Below are positions 57,966-64,000 of a stretch of 64,000 nucleotides of DNA, one piece after another (position 1 is the first letter of the stretch; each line of letters begins with the position of its first letter). The DNA comes from Clavaria fumosa. Taxonomy: Eukaryota > Basidiomycota > Agaricomycetes > Agaricales > Clavariaceae. The position numbers and the translations under genes are program-made. The stretch covers positions 3,410,001-3,474,000 of the forward strand of contig OX637796.1 in assembly GCA_951802425.1 (NCBI GenBank), in the 5' to 3' direction. Below the pieces are notes generated by a model. That model saw nothing but the letters and a program-made list of their open reading frames with translations, did no database searches and was not told where the DNA came from.

Positions 57966-58896
57966 TAAGGATAATATACGGCTCCAGCACGGAAACATGA
58001 CAGATATCTACCATCCGAAGAATTCAGCACGCATCCGCCTTGTACCCGATGTGAACCAACCACCATCCGACACCATCCGATGCCCTCCGATGACCGTCCG
58101 TAAAGCCCGATACTCATCCGATAACTATCCGGTACCGGACCCTTGTTAAATTAAATTCCTCATTACACAGGTGATCCATGGTGCCCATATACTCCAATTT
58201 CATTACTTTACTCTGCTTAGCGCTCCTTGTGACCGATGTTTCATGTACTCTCCCCTGTTTCATCCTTAATGCTGTAAATTTCATATCATGTGTTCCTCTG
58301 AATTTGTAAATGTTTCTACACTCAAAAGTGTTTTATCTACTATGTACTATACTCGATTATGCCTTCTCTTCTTTCCTACCAGCATTCCCGATGACTGATT
58401 AATTCGGACTCTTCATTTCTACGTACTATGCCGTTTCTTCCATGACCTATGACCTCCACATGATCTTACCTATGACCTTTCCCCATTCCCCATGACCTCC
58501 GGACCATCCGGTACAATCTGGAGCATTTGTAATTACAAAAATGTACTTAAGAACGTATTGGACTCTACAAAAAGCAGCTTATTCCCATCACCCACATCCT
58601 GCATGAGCTCCGTTAGGCTCATCCTTCGTTGTACACATCGTTCCGCTGGCCTTCGTTGTTGCCAGTCCTTCGTATCTTCGACTACTCTCTTGCTCGACAT
58701 CGGATCTGATATCAGACTCATATCGGAATCTATCGGACACCTTGGACATCATATACTCTCGTCTTATCAACTCATTTAACTCATCCTCCACACCCTCCAA
58801 GGTTGCACTCACTGTTTTAGGCATTGGGTCAGACCCCCCCTGAAGAACTTGACTGTAATCAAGCAGTTGCAGCCAATACACGTAATACCTACTACA
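57966..58896 (+). repeat. Gypsy-3 3' LTR
   Basis: About 931 bp, TGTAAGGATAAT...CCTACTACA, preceded by the purine-rich GGGAGAA. The left end is inferred from the TG start and purine tract, the right end from where copy-B homology resumes (58897). The partner LTR is outside the window or lost. Confidence 0.75.
58017..58139. promoter_or_regulatory. phased CCG array near the start of the Gypsy-3 LTR
   Basis: CCG triplets start at 58017, 58037, 58048, 58069, 58079, 58089, 58100, 58109, 58120 and 58131 (plus 58096 and 58137), mostly in an ATCCGA context. Spacing is about 10-11 bp or twice that, one side of the helix. CCG/CGG triplets are the half-sites of Zn2Cys6 proteins. The array is 200-320 bp upstream of the antisense gene. 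Confidence 0.45.
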
Positions 58897-61800
58897 ACGC
58901 GCTGCTCCAAGTCCTGTGAGGTCGAGCCCGATCGCTTCGAGCAGTGTCCGTTTTGTGAATTTGTCGACAATAACAAGGATGGCATTATGTCCACGGGAGA
59001 GGGGGAGGGGGCCGACTATGTCCCATGAGATCACCGACCAGGGACCATCGGGCACCAGATGGGGGTGCAGTGGGGCAGCATGCTTGGTACAGTCAGGCTT
59101 TGTCTGTTGGCATGTCTCACACCCCTGGGCATACCGATCTGCATCTTTTACCATGTCCAGCCACCAATAACCGCTCTCAACTTCTGGGGCCCAGGGTGTC
59201 CAGCAGCGGGGAGGTCATGCTCAAACTCGAGAACAGCCTCACGAGCTCCTAGGGGGACCCAAGTGACTATCCCCTTTTGCCAGAGTCCAGCACGATCTCG
59301 TGTCCACTCATCATCAACCTCCTCCGGCTTCTGTATGTGTACTGCGCTATTTTTCTGGAGTAGTGTCGCGGCGACATCACGTGATCCTCAAAGGTCGCGG
59401 ACACGTGACCTGTCACATGATCAGTAAGTCACAAGAACTCATGTGACTACCACCGACAGTACGGCCCAAATATGTGATGGCACATCAAGCGGGATGCCAT
59501 CACCCTGTCAACGAGCTGGCACCTGACATCACCCATCAAGCGACCATTCCTAACGCGACCTTGTTCTCTCCCGTGCCCCACCTTTACTGCTATCCCGTCC
59601 CCTTGGCATCCCCATCTCCCTCCCACGACGACTTCCTGTTCCCCTGATGCCCCTGTACCGCTATCCCGTTCCCCCGCCGACCGACACTTCCCTTCCTGGG
59701 ACCATGGCGACTTCACGATCGTTGTCCGGATACTTTCATTTCCTCCCTACCGTCATTCCCATTGTATGTCTTCTCTTACTACCTTATACTGATTTCGTTC
59801 CTATGGTCTTGGACTCCAGTATATATACGAGTAGGCACTTAGCATGTATTCTTCAGACTTTGATATTCTTCAGAAATCGCCTCTTTCTACCTCCTTGTTG
59901 AGCCTTTACGTCAGCTATCCACATGACCTTCACGACCTTGTCGCGACCTCACCGCGACCTTTGAGCTCCAGATTTAGGATCAACCGTGACAAGTAGCGTC
60001 TCCATTTCCGATGTGAATGACACACGGACTTCCATTTCCAGGAAAACCTGCACCGGTGCATCCTCCTCCACCATCTCTCCATAGTCTGGTCTCCAGGAGA
60101 GTGCATCTGCCTTTGTATTCGACTTGCCAGTGCGATACTTTATCTCAAAGTCAAAGCACTGGAGCTCTCCAACCCAATGAACCTGCCTTGGCTTCAACTT
60201 CTGGGGCTTCTGGAAGTACTGGAGGTTTGCATGGTCTGTCCAGATCTCAATCGTCTCCTCTGCTCCTATGAGGTATGCTCGCCACTCGCGAAGTGCCCGA
60301 ATCACAGCCAAGAACTCCTTGTCGTACACATCATAGTTCTTCTCAGCTGCAGTGAGGGCCTTGGAGATATAGTCAACAACTCTCCAGGTTCCATCCATCT
60401 GCTGCTGCAAGAGCACTCCACCAGTTGCCAGGTTGCTTGCATCTGTCTCTACCTTCCATCTCCCTTTGTCCTGAGGTGGAGCCAAGACTGGGGCCGATAT
60501 GAGTGCCTGGCAAAGATCTTGGAAGGCTGCTTCCTCCTCCTCCTCCCATTTCCATGGAACATTCCCAGTCAGCCGGAAGAGTGGCTTTGCCTGGGCAGAA
60601 AGATTCAGGATGTGCCGGCAGAGGTAGTTCAGCATCCCATTGAACCTCTGGACATCCTCCACATTCTTAGGACGTGGCCAATCTCGGACTGCCACACCCT
60701 TGGCCAGATCATGCTCTAGTCCGTTGTGGGAGATCTTCATCCCCAGGAAGATGATCTCACTCTTCTCAAACTTGCATTTACTGAGTTTGAGACACAACCC
60801 ATTCTCTCCAAACTTCCTCAAGACCTGATCCATCTAGTACTGGTGTGTAGCCAAGTCCTCTGCAAACACAATGACATCATCCACATAGGCCCTCACATGT
60901 CCTCCTGCAATCTCCTCCCTCAACACATGATTCATGAAGCGTTGGAAGGTAGCAGGGGCATTCTGCAGTCCAAACCACATGACAGCTGGTTCGAAGAGTC
61001 CACAGGGTGTCAGGAAGGCGCAGTGGTGCTGGTGCTCAGGCCAGACCTGCATAGATGGGAAACCTCCCTTTGCATCAATCTTAGAGTAGATTGACACTCC
61101 TTTAAGCACATCCACTGTGTCTTGGATGCGGGGGAGGGGGTACTTGTCCTTGATCAGGTGTGCATTCAGCCTCGAGTAGTCGATGATTGGCCGCAGTTTG
61201 TCCTTCTCATGTTTGAAGAAGAAGGGGCTGGCATACGGGGATTTCAAGGGCTGGATTCGTCCAGAAGCAAGCTGCTCATCCACCCAACAGTTCATCTCCA
61301 CCATCTCCTGCCGTGTCAAAGAATACAGCTTGGAGGAGAGGTGCTCAGGGTCCTTTTTGAACTCGATCTTAATATCAAAGTCTGGTCGGGAGCGGGGAAG
61401 TTCATCCCACTTTGCTTCACTAAACACCAAAGGGTAGCAGCTGGGCCAATCAGGGGTAGGGCCAGAGTTGGGAAAATGGGTGTCCAGAATACTTGTGGAT
61501 GCGAGGGTACTCGTTTTCAGGGGTGCAGAGGCTCGAGGGGATGGGGAACACTGTGGGGGGCAGCAGGTAAGGCTCAGCTCTGCCTTCTGCCAGTCGATAT
61601 CCAGGTTATGCCGCTTGAGCCAGTCATGCCCAAGGATGACCTTGTGGGACTGGGTCTTTCCCAGCAGAAAGTGGATCCGCTCCTGGTGGTCACCAACTCT
61701 CACCAGCACCTCTATCCCATACCGGACCTTTCCATTCCTGTTCTGCGTCCCATCCACATTATACATGGTGATTGGGTTCAGCAGGAGAGATGGCTCCAGT

Positions 61801-63020
61801 CCCACTCCTTTTGCCCACTCCAAATCCATGAAGCAGTTGGTGCACCCTGAGTCAACAAGGGCCTTCATTGTGGTCCCTTTGCCAGTGCTGAAAGCCTCCA
61901 AGTGCACCTGGATGGCTAGCTCTCGTGGCACATGTTTCCGCACTTCTGGCTGCACTCTGGTTAGGCACTCTGCCAGTCTCACTTCCTCCTTCACCTCAGC
62001 CCCAATTCGGGTATGTCTCCGCTGCAAGATGGTATATCAGGGTATACTTGCAGCAGGCACAGGGATGGAAAGGGGGCTGGCACACTTCTTCTCCCCAGTG
62101 GGAGTCCTCCTCTCTCTCTCACACCGCTCTATGCAGGCTCGGAGCCATGCAATCTCTTTCTCATATCCCTCCGCCATTTGGGGGGCACATGGTGCTGCCC
62201 AGGTTTGGGCCCTTGGGACCTGCAGACGTGTATCAGGCAGGGGGCAGAAATGGACAGCATGGCCAGTCTGGTGGCATCGGAAACAACATCTCTCATCAGC
62301 AGGGGCCCATCCTCAGGCCATGGCCACATCTGGAGTACACAGCAGAGGGGTCACAAGAGGTTGCAAAATGGTCATGGCAGGTCGTGGTAGGGTCGCAGTG
62401 GGTTGCGTGGGGGTTGCAATGGGTTGCGGTGTCTGTTCCATGACTATCGCATCAAATCGCCTTTGCTGGGCATCCAGTCTTTCTGCCAGCACTTTCCATT
62501 CTCCATAAGTCTCTGGCATTGGGGAGACACCATAGATCCTCTCCACCAACCTCCTACTCAAGTTCAACTCCAGCCAATGGACCAGGATTCCTGAGTCCTT
62601 TTCTGCACTCAACTCTGCCCATCAGAACAGCATCTCGAATCTTGCAAAGAACTCTGGTGCTGTCATGGCACCCTGTTTCAACCCTGCAATATCAGCAAGG
62701 GCAGTCGCACGGTTGTTCGGGTCATCAAACACCCGCTTCATCTCCTCGACAAACTCCACCCAGGTTCCGGCCTTGCCACTACCCAGGATCTCTTCCACTT
62801 TCATATTCGCCCATTCAGCAGTGAATCCATCTCCAGTAATTTTGCTCAAAGCAAGAAGGACCTTCACCAGGTCCATAGCATAGGTAGTCGGGTTCGCCAT
62901 AAACAAGAGGCGAAGTGATCAGAGGAACTTATGGAAGTTCCTTTTCTGCCCATCAAAGGGGGCAACAGATAGGTCAAGCCTCATAGGTTGGGCTACAGGC
63001 GGGGTGACATGGTCTGCCAT
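58897..63020 (-). pseudogene. Gypsy-2 copy B gag-pol remnant
   Basis: The same domain order as copy A is recognisable: capsid-like and knuckle parts (63020-62200), protease DSGCTNCFMD (about 61830), RT with YVDDVIVFAED (about 60870), RNase H (60480-60000) and part of the integrase (59160-58900). Stops: FL-stop-SLRL near 62920, LF-stop-WAEL near 62620 and IP-stop-YTIL near 62035 are each TGA where copy A has CGA. TAG near 60836 replaces a Trp TGG. It cannot encode a working polyprotein. Confidence 0.9.
59364..59991. repeat. solo LTR of a fourth family inside Gypsy-2 copy B
   Basis: 628 bp, TGTCGCGG...CCGTGACA, flanked by AGTAG at 59359-59363 and 59992-59996, while copy A has a single AGTAG there. 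It is CpG-rich and includes TCACGTGA and ACACGTGA. No internal region remains. Confidence 0.92.
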
Positions 63021-63594
63021 CACAGGCCCTGGATGCTGTAAATAAAGTTCTGGGCCTTGGGCACTCAGGATTTCTTTGATCTCTTAACAGTCCTGTCCTC
63101 TTAGGCTGCTCTTCTGTGTACTTATGTACCTATAGAACTCTTATTCTATGAAACTTTTGTTAACGTGGGGCCCAAATGGTGTCCCAGGTGGTCGCTCCAC
63201 AACTCCTAATGAGTTGCCCGTGCGCCCTTCTGACAATGGTCACAGAGCAAGGGCCCTGTCCACTGGACCAGGAAACTACAGAAAGACTATGTAGGGGCCT
63301 TTCCTTGCCCTGTACACTACACGATTCACTGGTACGTAGCTGTAAAACAAAGTTCCGGGCCTTGGGCACTCAGTATCACTTGGGGAGGGTCACAGTTGAC
63401 TTCCTCCTGGTCTGGTCATGTGTATCTACACACAGTAAAAATTTCGCGCGGTTCTGTTACACACCGTGGGCAGGGTAAAGGAGAAGAGGATGATAGGGGC
63501 TGAGCTGTGACAACGTGTCACAGTTTGAAATTAAGGGTCCAGGCTAGCTGGGTTAGGACACGGGGCTAGGGCGGACAGGCGGATCTTAGTATTA

Positions 63595-63686
63595 TATCAG
63601 ACTGGGTCTCACACAACTTAAGCGTAAGGTCATGATGACAATACTAAGATAAGGGGAAAAGAGTACAAAAATGGAAAGGACACAGT
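63595..63686 (-). repeat. Gypsy-2 copy B 5' LTR, first 92 bp
   Basis: TATCAGACTG to GACACAGT, then interrupted exactly by the LTR of copy C. The priming site (63583-63593) beside it is intact. Confidence 0.9.
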
Positions 63687-63976
63687 TGTTAGGATCGCTT
63701 ATGTAAGCCATCCCAAAGTGCAGTTGTGGAGAAACTGGGGAGGGTTGTTGGAAGGTCACATGACCTGTGGCTGTGGTCAGATTACATAATCGTAAGATCA
63801 CATGACCTGGGCCTGGGCACATCACGTGATCCGAGAGGTCCGAGCGTGGGAACGCCGGCAAATGCCGAAGCGTTCGCTATATATACTACGTCTTTTCCAT
63901 TCTTGTACCCTTTTCCCCTTATCTTAGTATTGTCGTCATGACCTTACGCTTAAGTTGTGTGAGACCCAGTCTGATA
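63687..63976 (+). repeat. Gypsy-2 copy C 5' LTR
   Basis: Appears base-identical to the reverse complement of the copy A 5' LTR (52252-52541). Confidence 0.92.
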
Positions 63977-64000
63977 TAATACTAAGATCCGCCTGTCCGC
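63687..64000 (+). mobile_element. Gypsy-2 copy C, 5' LTR and start of internal region (runs off the window)
   Basis: The 290-bp LTR 63687-63976 (TGTTAG...CTGATA) is in the opposite orientation to copies A and B. It is followed by the priming site AATACTAAGAT (63978-63988) and leader sequence GATCCGCCTGTCCGC, the reverse complement of copy A near 52226-52250. Confidence 0.9.

Larger units (their letters stand above)
52542..58896 (+). mobile_element. Gypsy-3: third Ty3/Gypsy family, 5' end missing, with an antisense gene
   Basis: Remaining order: pol (52544-55963, +), short spacer with a 22-24-base poly-A run, a minus-strand spliced gene (57818-56193), and a 3' LTR (57966-58896). The 5' LTR and most of gag are missing; the left end is joined directly to the 5' LTR of Gypsy-2 copy A. 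The right end lies inside the integrase region of Gypsy-2 copy B, between ACTACA and the copy-B sequence ACGCG. The element is rich in CGA and CCG codons. Confidence 0.85.
58897..63686 (-). mobile_element. Gypsy-2 copy B: decayed, split by a solo LTR, both ends cut
   Basis: Closely similar to copy A from its integrase to the middle of its 5' LTR. The left part (rest of integrase, chromodomain, 3' LTR) is missing where Gypsy-3 begins. A 628-bp solo LTR interrupts it (59364-59991). About 13 bases are lost near 59172 compared with copy A. The 5' LTR remains only as positions 1-92 (63595-63686). Most differences from copy A are C/T or G/A at CpG. Confidence 0.9.

Overview
The window is genomic DNA of a filamentous basidiomycete, most likely an Agaricomycete. 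The evidence is many short introns of about 47-70 bp (GT-AG, one probable GC-AG), a Crinkler-header/kinase gene of the mushroom type, and chromodomain Gypsy elements, a Helitron and a LINE remnant. It has two halves.

Host half, about 1-25.1 kb. The order is: the 3' part of a TAF2-like TFIID subunit gene with three C-terminal bromodomains (+); a Crinkler-header/protein-kinase gene (-); MED11-like (+); tubulin cofactor A (-); MED7 (+); a bHLH regulator (-); a multi-exon membrane protein (-); a second, paralogous bHLH regulator (-); and NTE1 lysophospholipase (-). TAF2, MED11 and MED7 all belong to the RNA polymerase II pre-initiation machinery and lie within 9 kb. The gaps at 8.9-11.2, 12.2-13.6 and 14.7-17.6 kb hold no gene I can defend.

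Transposon half, about 25.1-64 kb. It starts with AT-rich degenerate tandem repeats. An autonomous Helitron (Rep + PIF1-like helicase on the - strand) ends at about 26.89 kb in the canonical 3' hairpin plus CTAG. A 9.1 kb Gypsy element (Gypsy-1; 837-bp LTRs; 5-bp duplication CTTTC) sits inside the last coding stretch of the helicase. To its right come CpG-poor sequence, a broken LINE, and a solo LTR and LTR pieces of a second family (Gypsy-2). Next are a complete Gypsy-2 copy A with an open 1483-codon gag-pol, a 5'-truncated third family (Gypsy-3, + strand pol), a decayed Gypsy-2 copy B split by a solo LTR of a fourth family, and the 5' LTR of a Gypsy-2 copy C in reverse orientation at the right edge.

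Four points deserve attention. (1) Gypsy-3 carries, between pol and its 3' LTR and on the opposite strand, an intron-containing gene for a protein with exact Zn(II)2Cys6 spacing; the adjoining LTR has an array of CCG triplets at about one-helical-turn spacing. (2) Both Gypsy-1 and Gypsy-2 show 11-nt complementarity between the presumed RNA start and the primer-binding site, as in Tf1 self-priming. (3) Sequence decay in the island is dominated by C-to-T change at CpG: all LTR-LTR differences I found in two elements and essentially all stop codons in pol fit this. (4) The junctions of Gypsy-2 copies A and C look like the two sides of one insertion, implying an inverted duplication or an assembly artefact.
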